Source: Babylonia areolata (Eukaryota; Mollusca; Gastropoda; Neogastropoda; Buccinidae). From it: a stretch of DNA of 64,000 nucleotides. A model generated the notes under the pieces. That model saw nothing but the letters and a program-made list of their open reading frames with translations, did not search any database and was not told the origin of the DNA. The position numbers were made by a program, and so were the translations under genes. How positions within the stretch are numbered: position 1 is the stretch's first letter; the number at the start of each line of letters is the position of its first letter. The stretch is taken from positions 49,061,004 to 49,125,003 of the forward strand of contig NC_134878.1 of assembly GCF_041734735.1 (NCBI RefSeq). Direction: 5' to 3'. Shown piece by piece: positions 1 through 14,600 of the stretch.

Positions 1-2904
1 ACAGTACCAAGCAGAAATGGCTAGAGTTGTGTACCTTTGAAAGAGCAACAGTCACCCTACTTTCTTGCTATTGTTTAACATTTCTCTTTTTTCATCAGTT
101 TGATTTCTGATTATAAATATATACTAAACATTCTAAACAAAACCCATCCATTTTCTTGTCTCCTGAAAGCAATAATTATATCTGACAATTTTATACCAAC
201 AACTGTGCTTCCTCTCACAGTTAAGTTTCTCTTTTTTGCTCATTCTTTCTTCTTTTTTTGTTTTGTTTTCATTTTCAAGGTCAGGATTAAAAAACAACAA
301 CAACAAACCCATGTATTCTGTATCATAGGCATGAAATAAAAATTATTCATTCATTAATTCACCCAAAGATAAATTTTATAACACTATATCTAAACTGAGC
401 ATTCTTAACTAAGTGGACACAATCCATTCAAGTCAAGCTCTACATTATATTATCTATATACAAGCTAAGAAAGTAGATGATTGCAGTGGAGGGGTAAAGA
501 ACTATCAAGAAATACTTTCTTCTTTGAAAATTATAGGACATGACAACAATATTCTTCCCTCTCATTTTCTGAAAGATTTTCTTTATTCTTTCACCCATAA
601 CTTATTTGAAATCCCATGATCATCGTTCCCATCCACCCTTGAAAGTAAACAAGTATCAACAGCTTTGTACAATCATCACCGGTGTACAGTAAGTGGCTGC
701 CATCTATGGTATGAAACTCAAGACGACTAGCCAGCGCATTCAGAGTTATACTTACTTCTTGTTCAGTGGCTGAGTGCAGGTTCACATGTTCACTTTGATG
801 AAACAGTAAAGTAGCAACAAACACTTGACCAACCCATATCACAGTGGCAGCGAAAAGTGTTTTTGCCAAGATGGTAAAAACCTACCTTTTGATATCTTAC
901 TGGTGATACCACCATTGCCATCAAGAGCCCAGCCAGCAGCTTTGTGCTTACTGCTCCATAGTAAGTGCTATATGAATGCACATCATCATTATTATCATTA
1001 TCATTAATGGTCCCCTGCATTAGTCGACAGCGCAGACTTGATTGAGCAACATTGCAGTGAGGCCCTGCCCAGAAAACAGAGCAGGTCACAGCCTTCTCTG
1101 TCATTACCATCAATACTAAAACTTTCATGGCACAGTGAAGTCAAAGCAGTTTCTGTGTAAATGCATGGTTTTATTTACGGTTTCTGAATTAATGATCTAG
1201 CTAGATAAGAATCCTGATACTTGTGAAATGTACACAATGCCATATAACTTTAATATATGAATTAAAACATCATTGTATCGATACAAATGAATCTCAATTA
1301 ATCAGGTTCACAATTTGCTCGATGCCTTGTGAAAAGAAATTCATTCAGATAACAATAACAGAAAGGTATTCTGAAGAAAAAAGAAATGCTGAAAGACAAT
1401 AATCTACACTCCTGACCAGTGCGAAAAACAAGCATACACACACTTCTCCACATCACTCAAGAGCTGCTGGTTTATCACTCATCAATATTCAAATGCCTTT
1501 CACAACCTGGCAACTCTTCAATCAGCCAAATTCCCCTCAGTATTTGGAAGGTGGAATGACAGAAGTGAGAGCCTTCAGCTCTATGTCCTTGATCAGAAAA
1601 TGTTAAAGTCTGATGTGCTGGTGCTGGAATGACGGAAGTGATAGCCTTCAGTTCTATGTCCTTGATCAGAAAAGTCTGATGGTGATAGTGCTGAACATGA
1701 CAAGACAAAACCACTTATCACAAGACATTCATTCATGCAAGAAGCAGCTACATTCTGATTTGAATCAGAAACATGAAGTTTTCTTTTGCAATCACATATA
1801 TTCAACTGCAATTAAATTAAGAACCAAGCCAGTGCTTTAAAATTCGGAAACTGAACCTAGGTTTTCTTTAAGTTTAATTCTACCTTCAAAAATGTTTGTC
1901 AACATTCACTGATGTAATTGATTCTCTTGAGCTCTTCTGCAGCTTAGGACTTGGAAACTATGCACATCACCACCATCATAATGATTAATATCACTGGTAT
2001 CATTAGATTTCAAACTTGCAATGAAAAAAGAGGCAAACTAAGCTAAGCTCTTTCAGACATGATTATGAATCTCAGCTGATAATTTCTAATATCTCTTCTT
2101 TAACAGATATATATGAAAACAAGAATGTACATGAGATTCAGTCCAGCAGAGATAAAAAGACTAGATGGCAAATTTTAGAGACTACTGGTCCCATCATCTT
2201 TTTGTGGCTAAGAAATAAAGATTAAATTCAAGTGCAGGTTTTAGAGACAGCACAAGCAAAATCATATCTTCATTATTCTTGTAAAACAATTTTGGCTGGG
2301 GATATAATAAAGATAATAAATAAATATAACTAACCATTTTTCTTTTTTCAATTTGCACAAGACTGATAACATTTTCAAAGGTAAATACAAATCTGATATG
2401 AAACTTACCTGTGCTTTGTACAATGAGTAATAGTTTGGTTTTAATCAACGAGTTGATCAATGGTAAACATCCCCACTTGAACAAGAATATCAACTAGTAA
2501 CAAAACAAACAAATAAAAAATAAAGAACATGCTAACAAAAAAAGGTATTTGTACACAAAAACATATATCTATATAATGTGACTGCATTTCACAATACCAT
2601 CCAGACACTACTACAGACACCTGACCTGTTAATGCTGCAGGCTGCATTATTGGGAGTTGATAATGATCTTAACTGGTTCATATTGAACATATCTTGCCAT
2701 CGTGAAGCAAAACACCAGAAAACAGCACAACACAAATTAGGCTATACCATCAAGCCAGTTGGAAGTAAAGAACACTATTCAAACAAAAACTGCTCTACAG
2801 TTATACATTTATAATGTCTTCTTTTGTTAATGTATAGTGTGTATGTGTATACATTTGTGAGTGTAGGAGACAGTAGAGAAAGCATGGGGAGAGGGAGAAG
2901 ATCT
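1..2904. other. Non-coding DNA downstream of DBT
   Basis: I see no gene here. It is AT-rich, with a short ATC run near 983-1007 and a two-copy tandem repeat of about 80 bp at 1545-1685. The small open frames lack any recognisable domain. Confidence 0.6.
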
Positions 2905-3278
2905 CTTAGTTTGTGGACTGCAACTCCCATGTTCACTCGTATGTACAGGAGTGGGCTTTCACATGTATGACTGATTTTACCCGCCATGTAGGCAGCCATA
3001 CTCCGTTTTCAGGGGGTGCATGCTGGGTATGGTCTTGTTTCCACAACCCACCGAACGCCGACATGGATTACAGGATCTTTAACATGTGTCTTTGATCTTC
3101 TGCTTGCGTATACACACGAGGGTGGTTCGGGCACAAGCACGTCTGCACATATGTTGACCTGGGAGATCGGGAAAAATATCCAACCTTTACCCACCAGGCA
3201 CCGTTACCGTGATTTGAGCCCCGGACCATCAGATTGAAAGTCCAACGCTCTAACTACTTGGTTATTGTGCCCGTCAGG
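2905..3278 (-). mobile_element. tRNA-derived SINE, family A
   Basis: The tRNA-like head lies at the right end (A-box-like then B-box-like GGCTCAAATCA when read on the minus strand). It is followed by a body shared with copies at 18820, 43800, 55189, 59925 and 62730. It is diverged and lacks a clear GAA tail. Confidence 0.8.
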
Positions 3279-4064
3279 GAGAGATCTGATTTATGTATGT
3301 AGTAGAGTCCTTCTTTCTGAGGAAATGCTTTGTGAGGTTGCTTTTTTCCCCCCAAACTATAGCAGACTGTGATAAAAATGTGGCCATAAATCTAGTTCCA
3401 TAAAATCTGAGTACATTTAAAATAGCAACATTGTACAAAAAGGTAATCAGTCTTGAAATATACCATGTGATCACAGAACAATAATGCCACTGACACCCCC
3501 AAGGTATTTTAAATGTGGACCTTCACAGCCTACAACAGAGATACAAATTAAACAGCAATGCAAATGTGAAAATCTGTGTATCCATTAGAAAATGTTCTTG
3601 TCCTAAGCATTTTCCCCAAACTGAGGCAACTCTCTGATAACACACCATTGTACATCCCTTCCTCCAAACAAAACCAATTATTATCCTTGTTGTTGCTGAT
3701 AGTCCAGCCGACCACACAGAGCCATAACAGGACTGCCAAACCATACAAATGCTCAACTGCGTCAACACAAAACTGTCACATCTACACACACACACAAAAA
3801 AAACAACAACAAAAAAACACCAAGAAAAATCCACAAAACACAGTTCATGACACATTGTCCTAACCATTTAGCTCCTTAGGGCAAATGAGACTGGGGCGTG
3901 CTGAGGACATCAGCCATTCTGTTTCATTCAACATCCCCAGATTATTTTTTAAAAAAAGGAAAAAAAAAAAGAGGATAAACCCCAAAAAATTTCCAGAAGG
4001 CTGGGATGCTATTTATACTGAAAGACCCCTGAATCCCATGCAGGAAAACAACAAGAAAGAACTA

Positions 4065-4140
4065 TATATATATCTATCTATCTATATATATATATATATA
4101 TATATCTATATATATATATATATATCTATATATATATCTA
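4065..4140. repeat. TA/TATC microsatellite
   Basis: Alternating TA dinucleotides with TATC interruptions, seen directly. Confidence 0.95.
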
Positions 4141-4442
4141 AAATTTAATAAACATCTATCCCAAAACCAAACAAATTCAATCAGATACAGCTCCATTACT
4201 TTTTCAAGTTCTGTACCATGCAGACAATGCATGCCGTCATGCTACGCATGGTTTATCCACATTCTCACTTGACAATCACACAATGTACCTTTGTGTGTGT
4301 TCATCAACCACTAGCCAACCACTTCAAAATGCAAAACTGGACTACTGCTTTTTTTTTTTTTTTTAAACACAAAGGCCCATGTGCTGTTGTTTATTATGTT
4401 ACCTACGGAATAAACTGCATTTGCTTTTTGTTTTTTTATGGT

Positions 4443-4690
4443 TTAACCCCTTGCCTGCTGAACCTTGGTGGAATGGGTTCAGTGTAGCATGAGTCTAATC
4501 AGCATTTACTAATCATTATGAAATTATCAACGGTGTAATTGATTTTGCTGAACAAAAGCAATGCAGTCCCATGACGATGAAGTCAAAACAAAGAATGGTG
4601 ACTGGCATGCTGACCTTTAAGCTCCACTTTATCTCAGTGAGGTGACAACCCCTTACTGATGGGCACACTTGTCAGTAGTGGTTAAGGGGC
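4443..4690. mobile_element. Short TTAA-type MITE (family shared with 32203 and 56320)
   Basis: It starts TTAACCCCTTGCCTGCTGAA. The right end is roughly its inverse, but this copy seems to have lost the final TTAA. The interior (aacaaaagcaatgcagtccc) matches copies at about 32203-32437 and 56320-56535; the last of these ends AAAGGGTTAA. TTAA with CCC ends suggests a non-autonomous piggyBac-like element; this is inference. Confidence 0.55.
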
Positions 4691-5247
4691 TGATGTGGTC
4701 AGTGTGCACATGTAAAGAAAACTGCATGTGCACATGCATGGTTTATCTCAGAAATGATAACTAGAGCCAGGACATACCGGAACATGCTGAATGTAAAAAA
4801 GAAGAAGTCCAGGCAAGACATCTTCAATCTATGGATACCAAGGCCAACAGTTTTTCTTCTTTTTATCCATTCTGATTTTTGTTTGGTATGTGAGTTACAA
4901 TTTTTTGTTAGGAATTACACACTGTTAAGCAAAACTTGCAAAGATGAAGTGTCTTCTCAAGCACCCACAAAAAAAAGAAAGGAAAAAAAAAAAAAAAGAA
5001 AAGAAAAAAAGAAGAAGGAAAAACAACAAAGCAACAAAAGACCCACAGCATTTCCAGGAAAATTAAGATACACGACTCTTGTGTATGGCACACCTGCACT
5101 CGGAAACACAAACAATGCTCTTTCACACCCCTAAGTAATACAGCATGATCCCAATTCACCAAAAAGCATGAGCAAAGTTCTGGTATTATTTTTCCGGTCA
5201 AAGAGGGTCTACCATGTCAATTACGCTCCAGTCACAACTCATCCACA

Positions 5248-5415
5248 TCATTTCAAGTCTAATATCATCGCTGCTGGATCCTCCAGGAATGATTTCCACA
5301 GGTTGGAGAAGCGAGCGACAGTAGCACCGTCAATGATTCGATGATCTGCTGTCCAGCTGACGTTCATGATGTGTGCTTTGACCACCTCTCCATTTGCGTC
5401 GAATCGTGGAACCAC
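5248..5415 (-). CDS. DBT: DBT coding exon 11 (catalytic His, stop codon)
   Basis: It encodes residues 461-515 and ends AAMILDLK followed by TGA at 5250-5248, matching the usual family C terminus. It holds the catalytic motif DHRIIDGAT. The 3' untranslated end below 5248 was not resolved. Confidence 0.97.
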   Translation of the reverse strand: MVPRFDANGEVVKAHIMNVSWTADHRIIDGATVARFSNLWKSFLEDPAAMILDLK

Positions 5416-8400
5416 CTGCACCACACAACAGCTTACAGTGTTACCCAGGTAAAGAACTGCAATGTTCCACTGGTCATTTCAACGACCTGAGGTTATCATA
5501 CAGACAGACACCGCACTGAATGTAATCCAAGTTAGACAGAAACGTATACAAGATGGTAATGTACATTCAGACATGTCACAGATTTTAGCCTGGAAAATAA
5601 GCATGGTGAAAGCAGAACAACTTATAAGTCTGTAAAACGATGTAAAGCAAAGAATGCTTTCATCTCTAATCACTTAAAAGTATACAAGAGGAGGTCATGG
5701 TTGGACACCCATCACAATTCACAACCATATACACTCTAAAAAGTAGGATACTAGTGTAATGCTGCAAATCTGAGAGCTGTTTTAACAATATCAACCAACC
5801 CTCTCCCCCCCCACCCCCGCAAAAAGTTAAACATGAAACAAAGTTTTAGCTCTGTGATTATAAATGATTAATCACCATGATATCTGCAAACCAAATCAGC
5901 GCTTTACACAGAACAACAGATTAAACAAAGTAAAAAGTGAACACATGCCTGTATCTTTCCAAGGGCTCCAATGAACACCTCAGGAGGCATGATGACTGGC
6001 CTGGCGTATGTACCCCCAATCTGTAACATAGGTTATGATAATACCATGGCATATGTGCCCCCAATCTATGATAATACCATGGTATATGTACCCTCAATCT
6101 GTAACATAGCTTATAATACCATGGCATATGTATCCCCAATCTGTAACATAGCTTATAATACCATGGCATATGTACCCCCAATCTGCAACATAGTTTATGA
6201 TAATACCATGGCATATGTGCCTCCAATCTATGATAATACCATGGTATATGTACCCTCAATCTGTAACATAGCTTATAATATCATGGCATATGTATCCCCA
6301 ATCTGTAACATAGCTTATAATACCATGGCATATGTACCCCCAATCTGTGACATAGTTTATGATAATACCATGACATATGTACCCCCAATCTGTAACATAG
6401 CTTATAATACCATGGCATATGTACCCCCAATCTGTAACATAGCTTATAACACCATGGCATATGTACCCCCAATCTGCAACATAGTTTATGACATTACCAT
6501 GGCATATGTACTCCCAATCTGCAACATAGTTTATGACAATACCATGGCATATGTACCCCCAATCTGTGACATAGTTTATGATAATACCATGGCATATGTA
6601 CCCCCAATCTGTAACATAGTTTATGATAATACCACTGCATGTGTACTCCCTATCTGTAAAACAGTTTATGACAATACCATGACATATGTACCCCCAATCT
6701 GTAACATAGTTTATGATAATACCATGGCACATGTACCCCCAATCTGTAACAGTTTACATTATCACATACACAAACTGATCTCTGAGCAATGTGCACAAGT
6801 TCTTGTGTGAACGTGCTTCATATCAATTATTACCTTTCAAACTCCAGGATTCACTGATGAAAAGAAAACTGTGTAGAACAGTCCACTTCACAATATTTCT
6901 CTGTCAAGAGACTGAGCTGACGCAACTCCAGATCATTATCATTGATAACCCAGCGAGAAATCTTCCCCGCAGGTCAGAAAACAAAACTCCATACCTTTTC
7001 GCAAGACTGTTCCACAGCCATTGTAACATTTTACAGGACAGTATTCCTAATAGAAATAACTGCAATCAACAAAAAACCGGCTTTTACACAGAACCCCCAG
7101 CACAAATATTTATCAACACAAAAAGCAAACGCAACAGCCAATTGGGCTGTTAAGACAGCACAAACATATAATTCTAGTAACACATTTATACTGTTAATGT
7201 GCTTCGACAAAATAAAAATCCAAACAACTCTTGCGTTTTACTCAGATACTGTTTGACTGTCCACAGCTTTCATTTTCTTTGAAAACTTGGACTAAAGATG
7301 TTCACACACTAAACAAATGTGTACCTATATTACAAAATTACAAAAGTTTTCCTAGACCAAATTACTCTTTTCCCCTCAAGAATTTTTAAGCCCCAGGTAA
7401 TGTCGTTTAGTTTGGGGTGCTGCTGTTGTCAGCACTAAAACATTTTGGTCATATGATGTTTCTCATGCTGTCAGTTCCAAGCAGGGTTCCAACAAGTCAG
7501 AACAAAATTCCATTATTTTTCAACACTTTTTCCAAGACACAAAAACAAAGTCATTATGTAAACATATAATCATGTACAAACACACACACACACACAACAG
7601 AATTACGTAAGTGAATGAGAAATTGTGCGAGAAAGTGTGGGAGGAGTAGTATGGGGTGTTCAAACACTGTTGCAGAAAAAGTACCAGAGGTCTTGACATT
7701 TTTTTCAATTCAGTTTTATCACTTTTTTTTTTATTATTATTTTTTTTTTATCTTTCTCTCTTATTTTTATTTTTCTTGTGTAAGCAAAATCTCCTATACA
7801 GGAGGTGTAATGAAAACTCCCAAGACCTTGCACAGTGTAAAACATTTATTCCCACAACTTTCCCAGCCCTGGAAACAGTCTTCCTATTTTCCCCCAAGAC
7901 TTAAACACACACACACACACACTTCTCTGTGGAAGCCCTGTCCATGCACATGACAACACTCACAGATCCAATGTTGGAGAGGGAGACGGTGCCCCCAGTG
8001 AGGTCTGCTGTGCCAAGTTTGCCTGCCGCCCCCAGGGCCTGCAGACGGGTCAGCTCTGAGGCGATCTCAAACACACTCAGCGACTGCACATTCTTCACGT
8101 TGGGCACCAGGAGGCCGTCGGGGGTGTCCATGGCCACACCAATGTTGTGCGAGGCCTGTGTGAGAGAGAACAGACGATGGACGCCGACTGATGTCGTCCT
8201 TTGTTTAGGGTTTTTGTTGTTGTTCTGTTTCATCTGCCTGTCTAGGCACTGGATACCCCACACTGACTCATCTAGGTTTGTTCAGAGATGATGGACACTG
8301 ACTGATGTTGTTCCTTTGTTTATTTTTGTTCTTGTTTTTCCGTTTCATCTGCCTATTTATGCACTGGATACGCAAACTGACTTATCGTGGTTTGTTCAAT

Positions 8401-8623
8401 AAATTTAGTAACCTTACAATGTGAATTATATTCAAGCTTGATCACAACACCCCCTCTGTTCTATCCAGCAGCTATTTCAATAATTTTCAGTTGTGACAAA
8501 TACTAGTGGAAATCAGAACCTTACTTTGGCTCTGTAAAGGTTTAATGAGTGTATTTTGGGAGGTTGGGGGTTGTTGTAATGCTATGTCATGTCATGTATT
8601 GTGTGTAAGTGTGTGTGTGTGCA

Positions 8624-8670
<47 letters not shown>

Positions 8671-11600
8671 CGTGCGTGCGCACGTGCATGTGTGTGTGTG
8701 TATGTGTGGATATGCATATGTTTGTGTATGATGAACACATGAATGGTGTATAGGCAGATGTATTAATGGATTTATATGTGTGTATTGTTCTGTTTTGTGA
8801 ATTGAAAAGAATAAAAGAAAAAGGGAAAAATGATGATGGACACGGACATTTTTCAAACATTGTTGGACATACACTGTTCGACCTGATGAAAAACTATGTT
8901 ACAGACACCAAATATTAGGTTTTTCTATCAATCATCCTTTCTCCTGGAATTTGCAGTGCACCCTATAACACAGGCAACACGTATACTGTTGTTGAAAACA
9001 TGAACAGAAGAAAATAAATCAGACATGGAAAGAAAAGCATATCACTACAAGGCTGAATATAGAGAACACGAAGAATGAAATCAGTCTCATCACTGGATTC
9101 AATGGCGCAGCACTGCTGTATACTGGACTCCGGCTGACGAGGTTAGACATGAACTTCAAACCAGAGTGTAAGCTGTTCAAGGCACCAAATTATCTAGAAA
9201 TAAAACAAAACAAAACAAATGCTTACTCTGGTTCTGGGATAAAAAAAAAAAAAGGAAACCAAAAACAACAAAAAAAAACAGTAATAACTTGACAGTGTGT
9301 ACAGATTAAAGATTTTTAAATGAAACACAAAAACTGGCAAGAAAAATGGAAGAGCTTATCTCACAACTAACCCCCATTCCTTTTAGCTCATGGGGGAAAA
9401 ACAAAACAAAACAAAAAATCCCATACACAAATAAAAACCTGTCTAATACTTTAAAAAGTATTTGGGTGGAAAGCAACAGCTGAACAACTCACCTTGTAAG
9501 TGATGTTCTCACACTTCTCGTCAACAGATGAATTGAGCAATGGGTACTGATGAAGAGCCAAAGAAGCAGCCTGAAATAAAGTTTTACAGTGCTGTAAATG
9601 TTTATTCATGTGTATGTTGTCTATAATCAATTTATGTCTCTATATGCTGCTTTGATATAAAAAAAAACCTCAAACAATAAAATCACAGCAACAATGGTCG
9701 AGTCTTTAAATGTGACCTTGGGGTAATCATTAATATAAATGCAAGTCAAAAGACAAACAGTAATCTCATACCCCAGCTGCAATGCAAAACTATACCCCTC
9801 TTTGTGGCGGACCAGGAAAGTTTCAGTTTTCAGTTTCAGTAGCTCAAGGAGGCGTCACTGCGTTCGGAAAAATCCATATACGCTACACCACATCTGCCAA
9901 GCAGATGCCTGACCAGCGGCGTAGCCCAACGCGCTTAGTCAGGCCCTGAAAAAAAACAAAAAAACAAAAACAAAAAAAAAAACAACGGAAGGTACTGTTC
10001 AAAAGTTTTCAAATCCTTTATTTTCGTCTTTTATCCACTGGACATCTGTTTTGAAAGATACAGATATAAATACGTCATGTCTCCTTCAAGATGTCACTGC
10101 CATTTAATGTCAATGCGGACTGGACGAATGGCTGATGTGAACAGACCACCTGACATGGACCCTGCACGGTTCTGACTTTATGGTGAAAAATAATGTCTAG
10201 CTGTCTGGTGGAACTTCTTTTAAACAGAAAGGATACTTAAAGTAGCAGGAATTTCACCCCTGAAATCCTGTGCAAACTGACATACTTAATATGACTTGCT
10301 GGTGACAAGGCAGCATTTACTGCATTAGTCACTCTTAAGTTATCTAATGATAAATGCCTTATTGCGGCTAATGTCCAAGTTTTCGTTGTGGAAAGAATGT
10401 AGCCTACATTTCTAAGTAACATCAACCTTGTAAATTCTACAGTTTGTCCCTTTCAATGAAACTTTAACTTCTGATTATGGGAATATTACCCACTTCCAAG
10501 TTATGTCACGTGTGTGAGTGTGTATTCTGTCACCTTCCTTTCCATCATTATATTCTCTTTTTGTAAAACGCACAGAGCTCTGAGCTACATCAAAGGATGT
10601 GGAGTGATGGCCAAGGAAGCGGGAGAATCTGTGTGCACAGGATCGAATCACACACTCAGCAGTATTTTCTCCCCCTGCACTAGACCTTGAGTGGTGGTCT
10701 GGACACTAGTCACTTAGATGAGACGATGAACCAAAGTCCTGTTTGTAGCATACACTTTGTGCATGTAAAAGAACAACAGGGTTGTCACAGACAAAATTCT
10801 GTAAAAAAAACAACCACCACCCCAAAACACCCCACTTTGGTAGGAAATCAATACAGCTGCAGGCAGAAAAAAATAAATGGTGGAACTGCACTGTAGCGAT
10901 GCGCTTTCCCCATGGGGAGCAGCCTGAATTCCACACATTGAGATATGTTGTGTCAAAGAGTATCAATACAACACACCATGGAAGTGTGTCATTATCATCA
11001 TCACCATCATCATACTGAAACGTAAAACACACTGATTCACTCTGACAACACACCCATCCCTCACCTTCAGAAACACAGGCATGTAGGAGAACCGAATCCC
11101 CCTCTGCTCCGCAATGCTCTTCAGCTTGTCGCGAATGTTGACTAGCTGGGTGAGGTCCACGTCATCATAGTAACCAAAAGCCGGGATGTTCAGTGCTGCC
11201 GTCATGGTTTTGACCATGGCTTTCTGCATGCCCTTGATTGGCACCCTGCGGTCCTGCCCTACAGGGGTGGACACCCGGGGTACTACTGGCGGTGGTGGAG
11301 GTGGACGGGTGGTGGTGGGAGGTGGGGGGCGAATTTCCTGCAGTGGTGGTGGCTGTGCAGGTGGTATAGTGTCTGTTGTTGAAGACAAAGGTTTTCCTGC
11401 TGTATTCAATGTCAACAAAATGAGCCCCCCCCCCCCTCCACCCCCCAAAAAAAAAATCATATACAGAGGAAATAGCAACATAATATGATTATGGCATGAT
11501 GAATATGTTGATAAAGAAAGAGACTCATCTCCTGCAAAGTCTGTTGCACTGATCCAAAGACTGCTGTTGATGAGTAAATTCATCAGTAAAGGGCTTGTCA

Positions 11601-14600
11601 TCTGACTGAGATAAGACAGACCTTACAGGTCAGGATGTCAAGTAACATGTCAAAATGTTAATTTGTTGAACATTCACTTAAATCTGCATTGCCTTTCTAA
11701 GACAGGCCTTTGCTTAATTCATCTTGCAAATTAACATTCAGGCAGCATCTGGATCTCAATAATGTCTGTGAAAATGAAAATGCAGCTTGCATGGTATTAT
11801 CTGAGGAGTAAAATGTCACAAGTATGAAAATAAAATATCTCTTCTCCATCAGCTTAGACTTTCCAGAACTCAAACCCTGAGGAAGACACACAGAAGGCTC
11901 ACATGTCTTCTTGACGGAGTCCTCCAAGAATTTCAGAATGTCTTCTTTCAACACACGCCCATCTTTCCCTGTTCCTGCAATGTCGTTCAAGGTGATCTGT
12001 AGACAAATCGATGCAATCATTTAAGTGTTGCAGTTTGTGTACATGTAAAATTTATACACCACAACAAACATCCCCTCTACACTATCCCACACCCACACAC
12101 CCACACTTACACGCATAACAAACATATGCACAGAGTTACGTATGCTTATTACTATGTTAAAAAAAGTTTCCCTTGTTAATGACAGCCAACACTGAATTAA
12201 TCTAAATAATACAAAAAAGCAGACACAAAACATGTGCTGCTGACACCAAACTATCACTATCTGGAAATCTTACAGGATTCTTTAATACTGTATCATATTC
12301 TAAAGATACATGTTAATATATCACTTAAAAACAATGTATGCCATGATATCAAGCAATGAAATAACAAATTGCACACACATGACATAATATGCACATAAAC
12401 ACATACAGCAATAGAAACAGATTCAGTTTTTATGTGCCCACACAGCATATTAACATACAGGAGGGATGAAATGCACAGTACATATGTAACTTAAAAGTCC
12501 AGCGCTACTGACAAACAAATAATTCTATTTCTCTTCAAACTATTCTTATCTTCAATTATTCTTTTTTTCCCCCCATCTAATACACTGGTGACAGCAGGAA
12601 ACATTTTCTCTCACATGTATTAATACTTTCCTTGCACAAAAAAATAGAGTACTTTGATGACACTGGTGTAGTTTGTGATTTTTTTTTTTTTTTTTTTGGG
12701 GGGGGGGGAGGAGGGGAGGCAGTGGGGGAAAGAAAAAGAGTGGTTAACACCAGAAAGTAACTATCTCACTGGCTTATATCAATACTCCTCCCTGTTTATT
12801 TTTTGACTGTCCATATATTTTGTCCTTTTTGTTTTGTTCTGCAGTGTGCCAGCCAAGCCTTCAGATCATATTCTATTCAATGCCTATGACTGTGTGCTTC
12901 TGCTTCAATGACAAACCCTCATGCATTATGTTCAACAGCTGGCAAAAGACAATCTGACACTGCCATAAAAAAGTTGTGACACAGGATGAATTTCAAACCA
13001 TGAAGGACAAGCTTAGCAAACCCAGTATCTCCACAACACAGTTGACCTTCCTGAACATACATGGTATCACAGAAAACCTACCCTGTGGTGTTAATGTTTG
13101 CAACCATTCCCCCCATCCCTCTGTTGATGTTAATCTAACTGGGCCCCTGTGTTAAAGAGGTAGAATGCATTATAAATGCCCATTTTATCATAATTATTAC
13201 TATCATTAACAGCCTGTACGTCAGAAAGTGTCCATCCGCCATGCTCACATTGTTCTCCATGGCCAGTCGTCTGACAGCCGGTGTAGCCAGGACCTTGTGG
13301 CCGCCACGGATGGTCTGTGTAGGCACACCATGGGATTGTGAGGAGGCAGACTCCTCGGCACGCGCTGCCTGAGGCTCATACACATCCTCCTCCTTGGTCT
13401 CTGGGACACGCTTTCTTCATTTCAATAGGTTTCAGCAAATTATGTCATCATTTCAAACGGCTTCAAAATAGAGCTTCTGTAGCAGTGTAAAGGGGGAGGA
13501 GGGGAGGGAGGTCCGGATTCAGTAAAATACACTCTTGGGCTACGAGTAGAGGAAGGGAGGGAGGATTAAATTCATTAAAATACACTTGTGGCAATCACAG
13601 AAAATTTTAACTGTAAAGTGACAAATTTTCATGCTCCGCTTCTACAGTCACAACTTGGTGCACACATTATAATTTTTTTGATTTGGCTCAGTATCAAGCT
13701 TCATGCTTCAGACCAGAGAAGATGACAGGAACTGTTACATGGCAGCCAGTAACAGCTTGATAATAATTCACTGTGACATCCATAGCACACCTTCGTAACT
13801 GTCAAAAACTGGTTGCTGTCATCACTAAAGCCATGTCATCGTTTTGCTGTATGTAACTGGCAAAATATTTCTTTAAAATTGTGATCAAAGTGCATCAGCT
13901 GGAATAAACAATATAATTTTCAAAGTTGATAGCTAACCTGCACAAAACTTAAATCAAAAACACACTTAATTGTCATCACAAATCTGTGACAGAAACATTG
14001 CATGAAGGTCACCAAAAACCAGCTTTCGTAAAGCTACAATTTTCATCATCTTCAAAACACTGAAACCTCTCTCTCCTCACTCATTGCAAACTAACCAGTC
14101 AAATGAGATGCTTCTAAAAATTATGAAAAGAAACATGGCCAGCATGCTTTCAGCTGAGTGCTTTGATTGTTTGGAATTCAATGAGTGTTAGTCTGAGAAA
14201 TATTCTTTCAGTCAGTTTAAACAAAATCTAAAATTATACCTTTTCAAGCAAGCTTTTTGTGGAAGTATTCTTCAAATGTTTCTTTAATCATTTATCTGCT
14301 TGTTATCTAACCCTGTCACTGTATTGCATAGTTCTGAGTGCGTGTCCATGTGTAGGTGTGGGTGTGTATGGGTGTGGGTGTGTATGGGTGTGGGTGTGTA
14401 TGGGTGTGGATGGGTGGGTGGATGAGGGTGGGTAGGTGCAATGAGTTTCTACTGAGAGCTGTGCTTTATAATGGAAACTTATGATGATGATGATTACCTG
14501 CACTGGACTCCACCTCAATGTCAACCAGAGGGTTTCCCACTAGAGCTGTGTCGTCCACATTGTAGTGCAGTTTCTTGATGATCCCATCGTAACGACTGGT

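Larger units (their letters stand above)
3279..5247. other. Non-coding DNA between a SINE and the DBT stop codon
   Basis: It contains an AT-rich TATC/TA microsatellite (about 4065-4140), a TTAA-bounded MITE (4443-4690) and poly-purine runs near 4970-5030. The DBT 3' untranslated region must lie in the right part, but I could not fix its polyadenylation site. Confidence 0.5.

Noticed and set aside
5971-6810. 279-codon open frame on the plus strand ([14 protein letters not shown]-type repeats)
   Set aside because: It is a reading of the DBT exon 10 acceptor minisatellite in the wrong strand. Units of 42-45 bp are multiples of three, which keeps the frame open.
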